64,000 nt of DNA from Variibacter gotjawalensis (GTDB taxonomy: Bacteria; Pseudomonadota; Alphaproteobacteria; Rhizobiales; Xanthobacteraceae), in contig NZ_AP014946.1 in assembly GCF_002355335.1 (NCBI RefSeq), positions 2,805,501-2,869,500 of the forward strand. The letters run 5' to 3'. The notes below the pieces were generated by a model. It was not told the origin of the DNA. It worked only from the letters and a program-made list of their open reading frames with translations, and did not search any database. Both the position numbers and the translations under genes were made by a program. Each line of letters begins with the position of its first letter. Position 1 is the stretch's first letter. Of this stretch, positions 27,294 through 37,513 are shown piece by piece.

Positions 27294-28472
27294 CTAAACG
27301 TAACTCGGGCCCTCGATCGCCGGATATTTCGTGAAGAACCGCTCATCCACCTCGACGCCGATGCCGGGTTTCTCGAGCGGCAGCACGGTGCCGTCTTTGT
27401 TGAGCGTGTACGGCTTTGTCGTCAGCTCATCGCGGAAGAAGTTGTTCTTCGAGATGTCGCCTTCGAAATAGCCGGCGTTGTCGACCGCGGCGAGGAAATG
27501 GATGCAGCATGCCATGTTCAGCCCGGTCATCGATGTGTGCGGATTGACCGAGAGCTTGTAGGCCGACGCCATCGCGGCGATGCGCAGCGCTTCCGTGATG
27601 CCGCCGGTCTTCGACAAGTCCGGTTGGATGATCGTGATCGTGCCGTCTTCCAGCGTCCGGTTGAATTCGTAGCGCGTGTAGTGGTTTTCGCCGGCCGCTA
27701 GCGGCACGTTGCCGAAGCTGCGGGCGAGGGCGTAGGAGCGATAGTCGTGCGGCGGGAACGGTTCTTCGAGCCAGCGCACGTTGAGCTCCTGCATGCCCGG
27801 GATCGCTTGGCGCGCATCCTCGACCGTGTAGCCGATATTAGCGTCGGTCATGATGGTCAGCTCGTCGCCGAACGCCTTACGCACCGCTTCGATGCGCTGC
27901 AGGTCGCGCTTCGGCGTATCGCCGATGCGCAGCTTCACGGCTTTGTAGCCGGCCTCGATATGCGGGATCGCCTCGTCGACCAGCGCGGACGGTTCCTGAT
28001 AGCCGAGCGAAAGGCCGCCAGCATAAGCCGCGATCGGCTTCGAAACGCCGCCGAGCAGGCGATAGAGCGGCCAGCCGGTCGCTTTACCGCGAATATCCCA
28101 CAGCGCCATGTCGATGCCGCTCATGGCGAGGCAGGTACCGGCGCCCATGCCGTGGCTGGCGAGCTGCTTGTCGTAGATGCGCTTCCAGACGCCGACGACA
28201 TCCGCGGCATTCATCCCCAGGATCAGTCCGCGTAACGCGGTGTTGATGAGGTTCGCAACGGTGGTATGCGCGCGGCCGTGATGTGCTTCACCGTACCCAA
28301 CGAGGCCATCCTCGGTGACCGCTTTCACGATGACGGCGTCGCGTTTGACCATGCGGCCGACGCCCATGCTCACGCTGTTCTCCGGCGCCACCGGGAAAGA
28401 CACTGGAAACGCTGTAACTTCCTTGATGCGGAGGGCCGTGACGGCGCTCGCGACTGGCGTGTGTGAATTCAT
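27294..28472 (-). CDS. mandelate racemase/muconate lactonizing enzyme family protein
   Basis: A 392-residue member of the enolase superfamily. The barrel motifs are present: KAVKLRIGD (Lys at the catalytic strand), MTDANIGY (metal Asp), WLEEPFPP (metal Glu), AAGENHYTRYE (metal Glu) and the late PHTSM with a catalytic His. These enzymes abstract the alpha proton of a carboxylate to racemise, dehydrate or lactonise it. The ATG at 28472 is chosen by family length; the spacing of its ribosome-binding site is not ideal, and the frame is open to 28682. Transcribed leftward into the Bug receptor gene. Substrate unknown. Confidence 0.87.
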   Translation of the reverse strand: MNSHTPVASAVTALRIKEVTAFPVSFPVAPENSVSMGVGRMVKRDAVIVKAVTEDGLVGYGEAHHGRAHTTVANLINTALRGLILGMNAADVVGVWKRIYDKQLASHGMGAGTCLAMSGIDMALWDIRGKATGWPLYRLLGGVSKPIAAYAGGLSLGYQEPSALVDEAIPHIEAGYKAVKLRIGDTPKRDLQRIEAVRKAFGDELTIMTDANIGYTVEDARQAIPGMQELNVRWLEEPFPPHDYRSYALARSFGNVPLAAGENHYTRYEFNRTLEDGTITIIQPDLSKTGGITEALRIAAMASAYKLSVNPHTSMTGLNMACCIHFLAAVDNAGYFEGDISKNNFFRDELTTKPYTLNKDGTVLPLEKPGIGVEVDERFFTKYPAIEGPSYV

Positions 28473-28712
28473 CCCTGACCTTGCAGTTGTTCTTTTCGAC
28501 GTGACTTCCCGCGTAACGCGAACCGGCGCGATTGTCATTGTGGAATTAAGTGCATAGACCCATCTCGGACCAGCCCGGTTAGGCTTGCACCGTATGTTGC
28601 GCTGCGCTAAGCCAGCCTCGGTCCTTTGGAATGAGTCCGAACTGAGAAAGCGTCGAGAGCGACACTGTCGCTCCGTAGCCATTTCGGGGCGTTGGGGCGG
28701 CGGGTATAGCGA

Positions 28713-29078
28713 ATGAGCGAATTTCTGGCAGATTATCTGCCGCTGGTGGTGTTCATCGCCATCTCGCTGGTGATCTCTGGCGCCCTGATGGTGGCGCCGT
28801 TCATCGTCGCCTACAAATCGCCTGATCCCGAAAAATTGTCCGCTTACGAGTGCGGTTTCAATGCGTTCGATGACGCACGCATGAAGTTCGACGTCCGGTT
28901 CTACCTGGTCGCTATCCTTTTCATCATCTTCGACCTCGAAGTCGCGTTTCTGTTTCCTTGGGCCATCGTGTTCGGCGAACTCGGGGCCTACGGCTTCTGG
29001 TCCATGATGGTGTTCCTGGCCGTGCTGACCATCGGATTTGCGTATGAGTGGCGCAAAGGAGCGCTCGAATGGGATTGA
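28713..29078 (+). CDS. nuoA: NADH-quinone oxidoreductase subunit A
   Basis: A 121-residue membrane subunit of proton-pumping Complex I with three transmembrane helices. The conserved loop [21 protein letters not shown] contains the invariant Cys of the TM1-TM2 loop, and [12 protein letters not shown] carries conserved acidic residues in TM2. It opens the 14-gene nuo operon; about 240 bp upstream separate it from a divergent enolase-superfamily gene and must contain the operon promoter, though no clear hexamers were recognised. Its stop lies inside the start of nuoB. Confidence 0.96.
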   Translation: MSEFLADYLPLVVFIAISLVISGALMVAPFIVAYKSPDPEKLSAYECGFNAFDDARMKFDVRFYLVAILFIIFDLEVAFLFPWAIVFGELGAYGFWSMMVFLAVLTIGFAYEWRKGALEWD

Positions 29079-29647
29079 ACGAGCAGGGCACGCTGGTCGC
29101 GCCAGCCCCGCGCGGCGTTATCGACCCGCGCACGGGTAAGCCCGTGGGCACGGACGATCCGTTCTATCAGGGTCTCTCCAACGAACTGGCCGACAAGGGC
29201 TTCATCGTCACCGCGACGGACGATCTCATCACCTGGGCCCGCACCGGCTCGTTGATGTGGATGACGTTCGGCCTTGCCTGTTGCGCCGTCGAGATGATGC
29301 AGGCCTCGATGCCGCGATACGACGTCGAGCGGTTCGGCTTCGCGCCGCGTGCCTCACCGCGCCAGTCCGACGTAATGATCGTCGCCGGTACGCTGACGAA
29401 CAAAATGGCCCCCGCGCTCCGCAAGGTCTACGACCAGATGCCGGAGCCGCGTTACGTGATTTCGATGGGCTCGTGCGCCAACGGCGGTGGCTACTATCAC
29501 TACAGCTACTCGGTGGTGCGTGGCTGCGATCGCATCGTCCCGGTCGACGTCTATGTTCCGGGCTGCCCGCCGACCGCCGAGGCGCTGCTCTACGGCATTC
29601 TCTTGCTGCAGAAGAAGATCCGCCGCGTCGGAACGATCGAGCGCTGA
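29069..29647 (+). CDS. nuoB: NADH-quinone oxidoreductase subunit B
   Basis: A 192-residue peripheral-arm subunit that holds the terminal [4Fe-4S] cluster N2, which passes electrons to quinone. N2 ligands are the adjacent Cys71-Cys72 pair, Cys136 and Cys166 ([24 protein letters not shown]). ATG 29069 overlaps nuoA by 10 bases and has AGGAG upstream; an in-frame GTG-type extension to 29048 is rejected on family N-terminus. The next gene in the operon is not nuoC but a cupin, one base away. Confidence 0.97.
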   Translation: MGLNEQGTLVAPAPRGVIDPRTGKPVGTDDPFYQGLSNELADKGFIVTATDDLITWARTGSLMWMTFGLACCAVEMMQASMPRYDVERFGFAPRASPRQSDVMIVAGTLTNKMAPALRKVYDQMPEPRYVISMGSCANGGGYYHYSYSVVRGCDRIVPVDVYVPGCPPTAEALLYGILLLQKKIRRVGTIER

Positions 29648-29648
29648 C

Positions 29649-29978
29649 ATGCGGATGAGCGACATTCCGTTCGGAACCACCGACTGGTCGGACGTGCCGG
29701 CCACCGAGCATGCCGGCGACGCCGGCACCGCGACGTGGCGCACCCGCGAATTCGGCGGCATCCGCGTGCGGATGGTCGAGTATTCGGCGGGCTATGTTGC
29801 GGACCATTGGTGCGAGAAGGGGCACATCCTCCTCTGCCTCGATGGCGAGCTCGAGACCGAACTGAAAGACGGCCGCGCTTTCAAGCTGGCGGCCGGCATG
29901 AGCTACCAAGTGGCCGACGGTGCGGAACCGCATCGTTCGCGTGCGCCGAAGGGCGCGAGATTGTTCGTGGTGGATTGA
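29649..29978 (+). CDS. DHCW-motif cupin-fold protein inside the nuo operon
   Basis: A 109-residue single-domain beta-barrel of the DHCW-motif cupin family. The name-giving cluster is [11 protein letters not shown] (Asp52, His53, Trp54, Cys55, His59), followed by [11 protein letters not shown] and [13 protein letters not shown], the second cupin half. A metal or small-molecule site is likely but no activity is established for the family. It is wedged between nuoB (one base after its stop) and nuoC, whose ATG overlaps this stop (TGATG), so it is certainly co-translated with Complex I. ATG 29655 is an alternative start. Confidence 0.88.
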   Translation: MRMSDIPFGTTDWSDVPATEHAGDAGTATWRTREFGGIRVRMVEYSAGYVADHWCEKGHILLCLDGELETELKDGRAFKLAAGMSYQVADGAEPHRSRAPKGARLFVVD

Positions 29979-30601
29979 TGAGCGAGCAAACCGAGAAGCT
30001 GACCGTGCTGGGAGAGGCGATCGTCGCCGCATTGCCGCGCGCCGTCACCGGCTCCAAGGTCGCATTCGGCGAACTGACGATCTTCGGCGAACTCGACAAG
30101 ATCGTCGATATCGTCACCTTCCTGCGCGACGACGAGCGCTGCCAGTTCTGGAGCATCATCGATGTCACTGCGGTGGACTGGCCGCAGCGCGAGAAGCGCT
30201 TCGACGTCGTCTATCATCTGCTTTCGCCGAAGCAGAACATCCGCATCCGCGTGAAGCTGGAGACGGACGAGGACGCGCCGGTCCCGTCGATCATCTCGGT
30301 GTTCCCGGGCGCCGACTGGTTCGAGCGCGAAACCTACGATCTCTACGGCGTTCTGTTCTCGGGTCACCCGGACATGCGGCGGCTGCTGACGGATTACGGC
30401 TTCGAGGGCCATCCGCTGCGCAAGGATTTCCCGCTCACGGGTTTCGTCGAGGTCCGTTACGACGACGAAGCGAAGCGCGTGCTCTACGAGCCCGTTCGCC
30501 TCAACCAAGAATTCCGCAATTTCGATTTCCTCTCGCCGTGGGAAGGGGACATTCCTCTGCCGGGCGACGAGAAAGCCGAAGCCAAGCAGGGCAAGGTTTG
30601 A
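29978..30601 (+). CDS. nuoC: NADH-quinone oxidoreductase subunit C
   Basis: A 207-residue 30-kDa peripheral-arm subunit that packs against NuoD. The family signature [25 protein letters not shown] is intact, as is [12 protein letters not shown]. No cofactor is bound. The start ATG shares a base with the cupin stop. The C-terminus ends in a short charged tail ([11 protein letters not shown]). nuoC and nuoD are separate genes, as usual in alphaproteobacteria. Confidence 0.96.
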   Translation: MSEQTEKLTVLGEAIVAALPRAVTGSKVAFGELTIFGELDKIVDIVTFLRDDERCQFWSIIDVTAVDWPQREKRFDVVYHLLSPKQNIRIRVKLETDEDAPVPSIISVFPGADWFERETYDLYGVLFSGHPDMRRLLTDYGFEGHPLRKDFPLTGFVEVRYDDEAKRVLYEPVRLNQEFRNFDFLSPWEGDIPLPGDEKAEAKQGKV

Positions 30602-30604
30602 TCC

Positions 30605-31795
30605 ATGGCCGAAGCCGACGTTCGCAATTTCACGATCAACTTCGGGCCGCAGCATCCGGCTGCGCACGGCGTGCTGCGTCTGGTGCTCGAACTCGACGGC
30701 GAAATCGTCGAGCGCGTCGACCCACATATCGGCCTGCTTCATCGCGGCACCGAGAAGCTGATCGAGCAGAAGACCTATCTGCAGGCGCTCCCGTATTTCG
30801 ACCGGCTCGATTACGTCGCGCCGATGAATCAGGAGCACGCCTTCTGCCTCGCCGCCGAGAAACTGCTCGGCCTGCAGGTGCCGAAGCGCGCGCAGCTCAT
30901 CCGCGTTCTCTATTCGGAAATCGGCCGTCTCCTCTCGCATCTCCTCAACGTCACCACGCAGGCGATGGACGTCGGCGCGCTGACGCCGCCGCTGTGGGGC
31001 TTCGAAGAGCGCGAGAAGCTGATGGTGTTTTATGAGCGCGCCTCGGGCTCGCGCATGCACGCCGCTTACTTCCGCGTCGGTGGTGTGCATCAGGACCTGC
31101 CGTCCGCGCTGATCGACGACATCTACAATTTCTGCGATCCGTTTCTGAAGGTCTGCGACGATCTCGACGCGCTCTTCATCGGCAACCGCATCTTCAAGCA
31201 GCGCAACGTCGACATCGGGTACGTCAGCATCGAGGACGCCTGGAAGTGGGGCTTCTCCGGCGTGATGATCCGTGGCTCCGGCGTGCCGTGGGATCTGCGC
31301 AAGTCGCAGCCTTACGAGTGTTACTCGGAACTCGAATTCGACATTCCGATTGGCAAGAACGGCGACAACTACGACCGCCAGGTCATCCGCATGCTGGAGA
31401 TGCGCGAGTCGGTGCGCATCATGAAGCAGTGCCTGGAGAAGCTGCGTTCGCCTGAGGGGCAGGGCCCCGTGATGGTCGAGGACAACAAGATCTCGCCGCC
31501 GCGCCGCAGCACGATGAAGAAGTCGATGGAAGGTCTCATCCATCACTTCAAGCTTTACACCGAGGGCTTCCACGTTCCGGCCGGCGAAGTCTACGCGGCC
31601 GTCGAAGCGCCGAAGGGCGAATTCGGCGTCTACCTCGTCGCCGACGGCACCAACAAACCCTACAAGTGCAAAATCCGCGCGCCCGGTTTCGCTCACCTCC
31701 AGGCGATGGATTTCCTCTGCAAGGGCCACATGCTCGCCGACGTCTCGGCCGTGCTCGGCTCGCTCGATATCGTGTTCGGTGAGGTGGATCGGTGA
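30605..31795 (+). CDS. nuoD: NADH-quinone oxidoreductase subunit D
   Basis: A 396-residue 49-kDa subunit related to the large subunit of NiFe hydrogenases, forming the quinone site with Nuo[15 protein letters not shown] carries the conserved His pair and [14 protein letters not shown] follows. The middle contains [16 protein letters not shown], and the C-terminus ends with DIVFGEVDR, the family ending with quinone-gate residues. Length is normal and no hydrogenase cysteines remain. The stop TGA shares its A with the ATG of the DUF559 gene, where nuoE would normally follow directly. Confidence 0.97.
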   Translation: MAEADVRNFTINFGPQHPAAHGVLRLVLELDGEIVERVDPHIGLLHRGTEKLIEQKTYLQALPYFDRLDYVAPMNQEHAFCLAAEKLLGLQVPKRAQLIRVLYSEIGRLLSHLLNVTTQAMDVGALTPPLWGFEEREKLMVFYERASGSRMHAAYFRVGGVHQDLPSALIDDIYNFCDPFLKVCDDLDALFIGNRIFKQRNVDIGYVSIEDAWKWGFSGVMIRGSGVPWDLRKSQPYECYSELEFDIPIGKNGDNYDRQVIRMLEMRESVRIMKQCLEKLRSPEGQGPVMVEDNKISPPRRSTMKKSMEGLIHHFKLYTEGFHVPAGEVYAAVEAPKGEFGVYLVADGTNKPYKCKIRAPGFAHLQAMDFLCKGHMLADVSAVLGSLDIVFGEVDR

Positions 31796-32328
31796 TGAGC
31801 CCGATGCATCGCCACGAACTCGGCGCCACCTCCACCGAAAAGGGGGAGGTCGCTCGCGCAGCGAGCGGGAGGGGGTCTGCGCCCTCACGTTTTGCACGGA
31901 CGCGCGAGATGACGGCGCATGGCCGCGTCCTGCGTCGCGCTCCGAGCGAGGCTGAGAAGCGCGTCTGGAAGCTCGTGCGCCGTCAACAGCTCGATGGGCT
32001 CGGTTTCCGTCGGCAACACGCGGTCGGGCCGTACGTGCTCGACTTCTATTGTCCTTCGCTCCAGATCGCCCTGGAGATTGATGGCGGACAGCATGCAGCG
32101 CCGCATTGTGTTGAATACGACTCGCGCCGAACGGCTTGGCTCGGCGCGCGCGGGATCGAAGTGATCCGCTTCTGGAACAACGATGTGTTGAGCAATATCG
32201 AAGGTGTTTGGACGGTCTTGATGCAGGCAATCGATGCACGGCGTTCGACCCCCTCCCTAACCCTCCCCCTTGCCGGGGGAGGGAACGCGCCAGAGCCGCG
32301 CGCCCAGCAGCTGGGGGGAGACCAGTAA
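31795..32328 (+). CDS. DUF559 endonuclease-like protein inserted in the nuo operon
   Basis: A 177-residue protein whose core (about residues 35-150) is DUF559, a PD-(D/E)XK-like fold related to very-short-patch repair nucleases. Core marks: LRRAPSEAEKRVWKLVRRQQLDG, FRRQHAVGPYVLDFYCPSLQIALEIDGGQH (catalytic-type Asp, Glu) and RTAWLGARGIEVIRFWNNDVL. The N-terminal and C-terminal ends are translated palindromic repeat, not domain. ATG 31795 overlaps the nuoD stop and TAATG joins it to nuoE, so translation stays coupled; ATG 31909 is an alternative start closer to the domain. No role in Complex I is known. Probably a selfish or hitch-hiking insertion. Confidence 0.85.
   Translation: MSPMHRHELGATSTEKGEVARAASGRGSAPSRFARTREMTAHGRVLRRAPSEAEKRVWKLVRRQQLDGLGFRRQHAVGPYVLDFYCPSLQIALEIDGGQHAAPHCVEYDSRRTAWLGARGIEVIRFWNNDVLSNIEGVWTVLMQAIDARRSTPSLTLPLAGGGNAPEPRAQQLGGDQ
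31827..31878. repeat. palindromic repeat family C, left flank of DUF559
   Basis: CCACCTCCACCGAAAAGGGG followed by a GCTCGCGCAGCGAGC hairpin and ending in GGGAGGGGGTC. The order of blocks matches the left half of the element at 26130. It is read through in frame by the DUF559 gene. Confidence 0.75.
32247..32283. repeat. palindromic repeat family C, right flank of DUF559
   Basis: Begins GACCCCCTCCC, the exact inverse of the left flank's end, then CCTCCCCCTTGCCGGGGGAGG. It closes the bracket around the DUF559 core and is translated as the protein's C-terminal tail. Confidence 0.75.
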
Positions 32329-33086
32329 TGTCCGTTCGTCGCCTCGCAGAACAAAGCCTTCAGCCGCGTGATGCCTTCGCCTTCACGGCGGAGAATCTGG
32401 CTTGGGCGCAGAACACCATCGCGAAATATCCGGAAGGCCGCCAGGCCTCTGCGGTGATCCCGCTGCTGTGGAAGGCGCAGGAGCAACAGCCCGGCTGGGT
32501 CACCGAGCGCGCGATCGAGTACATCGCCGGCATGCTCGACATGCCGAAGATCCGCGTGCTCGAAGTCGCGACCTTCTACACGATGTTCAATCTTGCGCCG
32601 GTCGGCCGCTATCACGTCCAGCTCTGCGGCACGACGCCGTGCGCACTGCGCGGCGCCAACGACCTCATCAAGATCTGCCACGAGCGGATCGGCGAGCAGT
32701 TCGACATCACGGCCGACGGCGCTTTGTCGTGGGTCGAGGTCGAGTGCCTCGGCGCCTGCGTGAACGCGCCGATGGCGCAGATCAACTACGACTTCTACGA
32801 GGATCTGACGCCGGATAGCTTCCGCAAGATCCTCGACGATCTCGCGGCCGGCAAGGACGTCAAGCCGGGTCCGCAGATCGATCGCCAGTTGTCCGCGCCG
32901 GTCGGTGGCCCGACGACGCTGACCGACACCAAGATCTACGAATACACCGCGACGCATGGCGGCCCGGCCTTGACCGACGCCAGCGCCAAGAAGCCGAGCC
33001 AAGGCGCGGCCGACCGCGAGTCGCCGGCACCGAAGGCGCCGCACGCGGATTCGTCGCAAGACCAAACGTCGACCAGGCGGGAATAG
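32328..33086 (+). CDS. nuoE: NADH-quinone oxidoreductase subunit E
   Basis: A 252-residue 24-kDa subunit with a thioredoxin-like [2Fe-2S] domain (cluster N1a). Ligands are Cys100, Cys105, Cys140 and Cys144 ([12 protein letters not shown] and [11 protein letters not shown]). The N-terminal helical bundle includes AIPLL-type [15 protein letters not shown]. Beyond residue 190 it has a 60-residue Pro/Ala/Ser-rich tail not needed for the fold. ATG 32328 overlaps the DUF559 stop and has a strong GGGGGGAG site 8-14 bases upstream, which lies next to the repeat. Confidence 0.96.
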   Translation: MSVRRLAEQSLQPRDAFAFTAENLAWAQNTIAKYPEGRQASAVIPLLWKAQEQQPGWVTERAIEYIAGMLDMPKIRVLEVATFYTMFNLAPVGRYHVQLCGTTPCALRGANDLIKICHERIGEQFDITADGALSWVEVECLGACVNAPMAQINYDFYEDLTPDSFRKILDDLAAGKDVKPGPQIDRQLSAPVGGPTTLTDTKIYEYTATHGGPALTDASAKKPSQGAADRESPAPKAPHADSSQDQTSTRRE

Positions 33087-33088
33087 AG

Positions 33089-34393
33089 ATGCTCGAGGAC
33101 AAAGATCGCATCTTCCGAAACCTTTACGGCATCCATGACTGGCGGCTGAAGGGCGCGATTTCGCGCGGCTCTTGGGACGGCACCAAGTCGCTCCTGGAGC
33201 GTGGCCGCGACAAGATCATCGAAGAGATGAAGGCGTCCGGCCTGCGCGGCCGTGGCGGCGCCGGCTTCCCGACTGGCCTCAAGTGGTCCTTCATGCCGAA
33301 GGAGTCGAAGGACGGCCGCCCGAGCTACCTCGTCATCAACGCCGACGAATCCGAGCCCGGCACCTGCAAGGACCGCGAGATACTGCGCAACGATCCGCAC
33401 CTCCTCGTCGAGGGTGCATTGATCGCCGGCTTCGCCATGGGCGCGGTCGCCGCCTACATCTACGTCCGCGGCGAATTCATTCGCGAGCGCGAGCACTTAC
33501 AGGCAGCCGTTGATGAAGCTTATGAGAATAAGCTGATCGGCAAGGGCAACCTTCACGGCTACGACTTCGACATCGTCGTGCATCACGGCGCCGGCGCCTA
33601 CATCTGCGGCGAAGAAACCGCGATGCTCGAGAGCCTCGAAGGCAAGAAGGGCATGCCGCGCCTCAAGCCGCCGTTCCCGGCGAACGTCGGCCTCTACGGC
33701 TGCCCGACCACGGTCAACAACGTCGAAAGCATCGCGGTCGCGCCGGATATTCTGCGCCGTGGCGCGGCGTGGTTCTCGTCGATCGGCCGTCCGAACAACG
33801 TCGGCACCAAACTCTTCTGCATCTCGGGGCACGTGAACCGGCCCTGCAACGTCGAAGAGGCGATGGGCATCCCGTTCCGTGAGCTGATCGACAAGCATTG
33901 CGGCGGCGTACGCGGCGGCTGGGATAATCTCAAAGCGGTCATTCCGGGCGGCTCGTCGGTGCGCATGGTACCGGCCGAACAGATCATCGACACGCCGATG
34001 GATTTCGACAGTCTCGGCAAACTGCGCTCCGGCCTCGGCACCGCGGCCGTGATCGTGATGGACAAATCGACCGACCTCATCCGCGCCATCGCGCGCCTCT
34101 CGTATTTCTACAAACACGAGAGCTGCGGCCAGTGCACGCCGTGCCGCGAAGGCACCGGCTGGATGTGGCGCGTGATGACGCGCATGGCCGAAGGCCGCGC
34201 GCAGAAGCGCGAGATCGACATGCTGCTCGACGTCACCAAGCAGGTGGAAGGCCATACGATCTGCGCGCTCGGCGACGCGGCGGCGTGGCCGATCCAAGGT
34301 TTGATTGCGCATTTCCGTCACGAGATCGAAGAGCGGATCGATCAGTATGCGGCAAACCCGCATTCTGAGCCGGTCGCCGTGGCGGCGGAGTAG
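33089..34393 (+). CDS. nuoF: NADH-quinone oxidoreductase subunit F
   Basis: A 434-residue 51-kDa flavoprotein that accepts hydride from NADH on FMN. The nucleotide/FMN glycine loops [16 protein letters not shown] and [13 protein letters not shown] are intact. Cluster N3 [4Fe-4S] ligands are Cys346, Cys349, Cys352 and Cys392 ([11 protein letters not shown] and HTICALGD). ATG 33089 follows the nuoE stop by two bases. Length and motifs are those of the mitochondrial-like alphaproteobacterial enzyme. Confidence 0.98.
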   Translation: MLEDKDRIFRNLYGIHDWRLKGAISRGSWDGTKSLLERGRDKIIEEMKASGLRGRGGAGFPTGLKWSFMPKESKDGRPSYLVINADESEPGTCKDREILRNDPHLLVEGALIAGFAMGAVAAYIYVRGEFIREREHLQAAVDEAYENKLIGKGNLHGYDFDIVVHHGAGAYICGEETAMLESLEGKKGMPRLKPPFPANVGLYGCPTTVNNVESIAVAPDILRRGAAWFSSIGRPNNVGTKLFCISGHVNRPCNVEEAMGIPFRELIDKHCGGVRGGWDNLKAVIPGGSSVRMVPAEQIIDTPMDFDSLGKLRSGLGTAAVIVMDKSTDLIRAIARLSYFYKHESCGQCTPCREGTGWMWRVMTRMAEGRAQKREIDMLLDVTKQVEGHTICALGDAAAWPIQGLIAHFRHEIEERIDQYAANPHSEPVAVAAE

Positions 34394-34397
34394 TTCG

Positions 34398-36458
34398 ATG
34401 ACCAAAATCATCGTCGACGGCAAAGAGCTGGACGTCCCACCGGAGTATACGTTGCTCCAGGCGTGCGAAGCTGCAGGCGCGGAAGTGCCGCGCTTCTGCT
34501 TCCACGAGCGGCTGTCGATCGCCGGCAATTGCCGCATGTGCCTGATCGAAGTGAAGGGCGGGCCGCCGAAGCCGGTCGCCTCCTGCGCGCAGAACGTTCG
34601 CGACTTGCGTCCCGGCCCGAATGGCGAGCCGCCGCAGATGTTCACGAAGTCGCCGATGGCCCGGAAGGCACGTCAAGGCGTCATGGAATTCTTGCTGATC
34701 AACCATCCGCTCGATTGCCCGATCTGCGATCAGGGCGGCGAGTGCGATCTTCAAGATCAGGCGATGGCCTTCGGCGTCGACCACACGCGCTATCACGAGA
34801 ACAAGCGCGCGGTCGAAGACAAGTATATCGGCGCGCTCGTAAAGACCTCGATGAACCGCTGCATTCACTGCACGCGCTGCGTCCGCTTCACGACCGAAGT
34901 CGCCGGCGTCTCCGATCTCGGCGCGACCGGTCGCGGCGAGGATATGGAGATCACGACGTATCTCGAACGCGCGATGACGTCGGAGCTGCAGGGCAACGTC
35001 GTCGATCTTTGCCCGGTCGGCGCGCTGACGTCGAAGCCGTATGCTTTCGCGGCGCGTCCGTGGGAGCTCGGCAAGACGGAATCGATCGACGTGATGGATG
35101 CGGTCGGCTCGGCCATCCGCGTCGACACGCGCGGCCGTGAGGTCATGCGCATTCTGCCGCGCCTCAACGAAGCCGTGAACGAAGAGTGGATTTCCGACAA
35201 GACGCGCCACGTCGTCGACGGCTTGCGCACGCAGCGCCTCGACGTGCCGTATGTGCGCGAAGAGGGTCGTCTGCGCGAAGCGACCTGGGCGGAAGCTTTC
35301 GCCGCCATCGCGCGGAAGGTGAAGGGCGTAAAACCGGAGCGCATCGGCGCTCTCGTCGGCGATCTTGCGGCCTGCGAAGAAATCTTCGCGCTCAAGCAGC
35401 TGATGGACGGCCTCGGCGTCAAGAATATCGATTGCCGCCAGGACGGCTCGACGCTCGATCCGAAAAACGGCCGCGCGTCCTACATCTTCAATCCGACCAT
35501 CGCGGGCATCGAAGAGGCGGACGGCCTCGTCATCGTCGGTTCTAATCCGCGCAAGGAAGCGTCGTTGCTCAATGCGCGCATCCGCAAGCGTTGGCGCACC
35601 GGCAAGCTGAAAGTCGCGCTGGTCGGCGAGAAGGCCGACCTGACATACGACTACAACTATCTCGGCGCCGGCGCGGACACGCTCGCCAACATGCCGGAGC
35701 AGCCGAAGTTCGAACGCCCGATTTACCTGGTCGGCGCCGGCGCGCTCGCGCGTCCCGATGGCGCTGCGATTCTCGCTTCGGTGGCAAAGGCCGCAGGCGC
35801 GGCCGGTGCGATCAAGGATGGCTGGAACGGTTTTGGCGTCGTCCATACGGCGGCCTCGCGCGTCGGCGCGCTCGATCTCGGCTTCGTGCCGGGTGAGGGC
35901 GGCAAGACGGCTGCAGAGATCGCCCGCAATGGCGGTGCGGATGTCGTCTTCGCGCTCGGCGCGGACGAGATCGACATCGCGCCCGGCGCCTTCGTCGTCT
36001 ACATCGGCACGCATGGTGACCGTGGCGCGCACCGCGCCGACGTCATCCTGCCGGGCTCGGCTTATACCGAGAAGTCCGGCATTTTCGTCAACACGGAAGG
36101 CCGCGTGCAGATGGCGGCGCGCGCCGCGTTCCCGCCGGGCGATGCCCGCGAGGACTGGGCGATCCTGCGCGCACTGTCGGACGTGCTCGGCCACAAGCTC
36201 GGCTATGACTCGCTCGGCGCGCTGCGCAAGGCGATGTTCGCGGCGCATCCGCATCTGCAGAAGATCGACGAGATCGCCGCCGGCGATGCCGCCGATGTGC
36301 AGAAGCTCGGCAACGCGGGCGGCACGGCTGACAAGAAAGCCTTCGTCTCGCCGGTGAGCGATTTCTATCTGACGAACCCGATCGCGCGTGCGTCGGCCGT
36401 TATGGCCGAGTGTTCGGCTCTGGCCGAAGACAGCGCCGAACTGACGGCGGCGGAGTAG
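34398..36458 (+). CDS. nuoG: NADH-quinone oxidoreductase subunit G
   Basis: A 686-residue 75-kDa electron-transfer subunit. The N-terminal ferredoxin-like domain binds N1b through Cys34, Cys45, Cys48 and Cys63 ([16 protein letters not shown] region). Next come the N5 motif [18 protein letters not shown] and the N4 motif [10 protein letters not shown] with DLCPVGAL. The molybdopterin-oxidoreductase-like domain follows, without cofactor ligands. ATG 34398 is chosen by the family N-terminus MTKIIVDG; the upstream frame to 34305 overlaps nuoF. Confidence 0.97.
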   Translation: MTKIIVDGKELDVPPEYTLLQACEAAGAEVPRFCFHERLSIAGNCRMCLIEVKGGPPKPVASCAQNVRDLRPGPNGEPPQMFTKSPMARKARQGVMEFLLINHPLDCPICDQGGECDLQDQAMAFGVDHTRYHENKRAVEDKYIGALVKTSMNRCIHCTRCVRFTTEVAGVSDLGATGRGEDMEITTYLERAMTSELQGNVVDLCPVGALTSKPYAFAARPWELGKTESIDVMDAVGSAIRVDTRGREVMRILPRLNEAVNEEWISDKTRHVVDGLRTQRLDVPYVREEGRLREATWAEAFAAIARKVKGVKPERIGALVGDLAACEEIFALKQLMDGLGVKNIDCRQDGSTLDPKNGRASYIFNPTIAGIEEADGLVIVGSNPRKEASLLNARIRKRWRTGKLKVALVGEKADLTYDYNYLGAGADTLANMPEQPKFERPIYLVGAGALARPDGAAILASVAKAAGAAGAIKDGWNGFGVVHTAASRVGALDLGFVPGEGGKTAAEIARNGGADVVFALGADEIDIAPGAFVVYIGTHGDRGAHRADVILPGSAYTEKSGIFVNTEGRVQMAARAAFPPGDAREDWAILRALSDVLGHKLGYDSLGALRKAMFAAHPHLQKIDEIAAGDAADVQKLGNAGGTADKKAFVSPVSDFYLTNPIARASAVMAECSALAEDSAELTAAE

Positions 36459-36462
36459 GGCG

Positions 36463-37485
36463 ATGGACTTCTTCTGGACCTACATCTGGCCGCTGCTGAT
36501 CATCGTCGGGCAGAGCCTGCTGCTGCTCGTCGCGCTGCTGTTGCTGACCGCTTACGTCCTGCTCGCCGACCGTAAGATCTGGGCTGCCGTGCAGCTTCGC
36601 CGTGGGCCCAACGTCGTCGGACCGTTCGGTCTCTTCCAGTCCTTCGCCGATCTCTTGAAATTCGTGCTCAAGGAGCCGGTGATCCCGGCCGGCTCGAACA
36701 AGGGCGTGTTCCTGCTGGCGCCGTTCGTTGCCGGCACGCTCTCGCTGGCGGCTTGGGCGGTCATCCCAGTCAATGCCGGTTGGGTCGTGTCGGACCTCAA
36801 TGTCGGCGTGCTGTTCCTGTTCGCGATCTCGTCGCTGAGCGTTTACGGCATCATCATGGGCGGCTGGGCTTCGAACTCGAAGTACCCGTTTCTCGCCGCG
36901 CTCCGCTCCGCCGCGCAGATGGTCTCCTACGAAGTCTCGATCGGCTTCGTCATCGTCACGGTGCTGCTCTGCGCCGGCTCGCTGAACCTGACGCAGATCG
37001 TCGAGGCGCAGAACGGCCGCTTCGGTATGTTCGGCTGGTACTGGCTGCCGCTGCTGCCGATGTTCGTGATCTTCATCATCTCGGCGTTGGCCGAAACGAA
37101 CCGTCCGCCCTTCGATCTCGTCGAGGCCGAGTCCGAACTCGTCGCCGGTCACATGGTGGAGTACGGCTCGTCGCCGTACATGCTGTTCATGCTCGGCGAA
37201 TACGTCGCGATGCTGACGATGTCGGCCCTCGGCACGATCCTGTTTCTCGGCGGCTGGCTGCCGCCGTTCCAGGTGATCCCGTTCACCTGGGTTCCGGGCG
37301 TCGTCTGGTTCCTGCTCAAAGTCTTCTTCATCTTCTTCATCTTCTCGCTCGCGAAGGCGATCGTGCCGCGCTACCGCTACGATCAGCTGATGCGTCTCGG
37401 CTGGAAGGTGTTTCTCCCGATCTCGCTGGCGATGGTCGTCATCGTCGCGGCCGTTCTGCAATTTGGCGGGCTCGCGCCGAAATGA
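36463..37485 (+). CDS. nuoH: NADH-quinone oxidoreductase subunit H
   Basis: A 340-residue membrane subunit with about eight helices, lining the entry of the quinone channel. The conserved loops [27 protein letters not shown] and [20 protein letters not shown] (acidic cluster near quinone) are intact, and [18 protein letters not shown] closes the chain. Spacing of four bases after nuoG indicates the same transcript. Confidence 0.97.
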   Translation: MDFFWTYIWPLLIIVGQSLLLLVALLLLTAYVLLADRKIWAAVQLRRGPNVVGPFGLFQSFADLLKFVLKEPVIPAGSNKGVFLLAPFVAGTLSLAAWAVIPVNAGWVVSDLNVGVLFLFAISSLSVYGIIMGGWASNSKYPFLAALRSAAQMVSYEVSIGFVIVTVLLCAGSLNLTQIVEAQNGRFGMFGWYWLPLLPMFVIFIISALAETNRPPFDLVEAESELVAGHMVEYGSSPYMLFMLGEYVAMLTMSALGTILFLGGWLPPFQVIPFTWVPGVVWFLLKVFFIFFIFSLAKAIVPRYRYDQLMRLGWKVFLPISLAMVVIVAAVLQFGGLAPK

Positions 37486-37513
37486 AAACGCGTCGAGCCG
37501 AAAGGATAATGTC

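Noticed and set aside
29903-32239. 778-residue open frame opposite nuoC-nuoD
   Set aside because: It lies antisense to well-supported nuo genes and shows no motif or ribosome-binding site.
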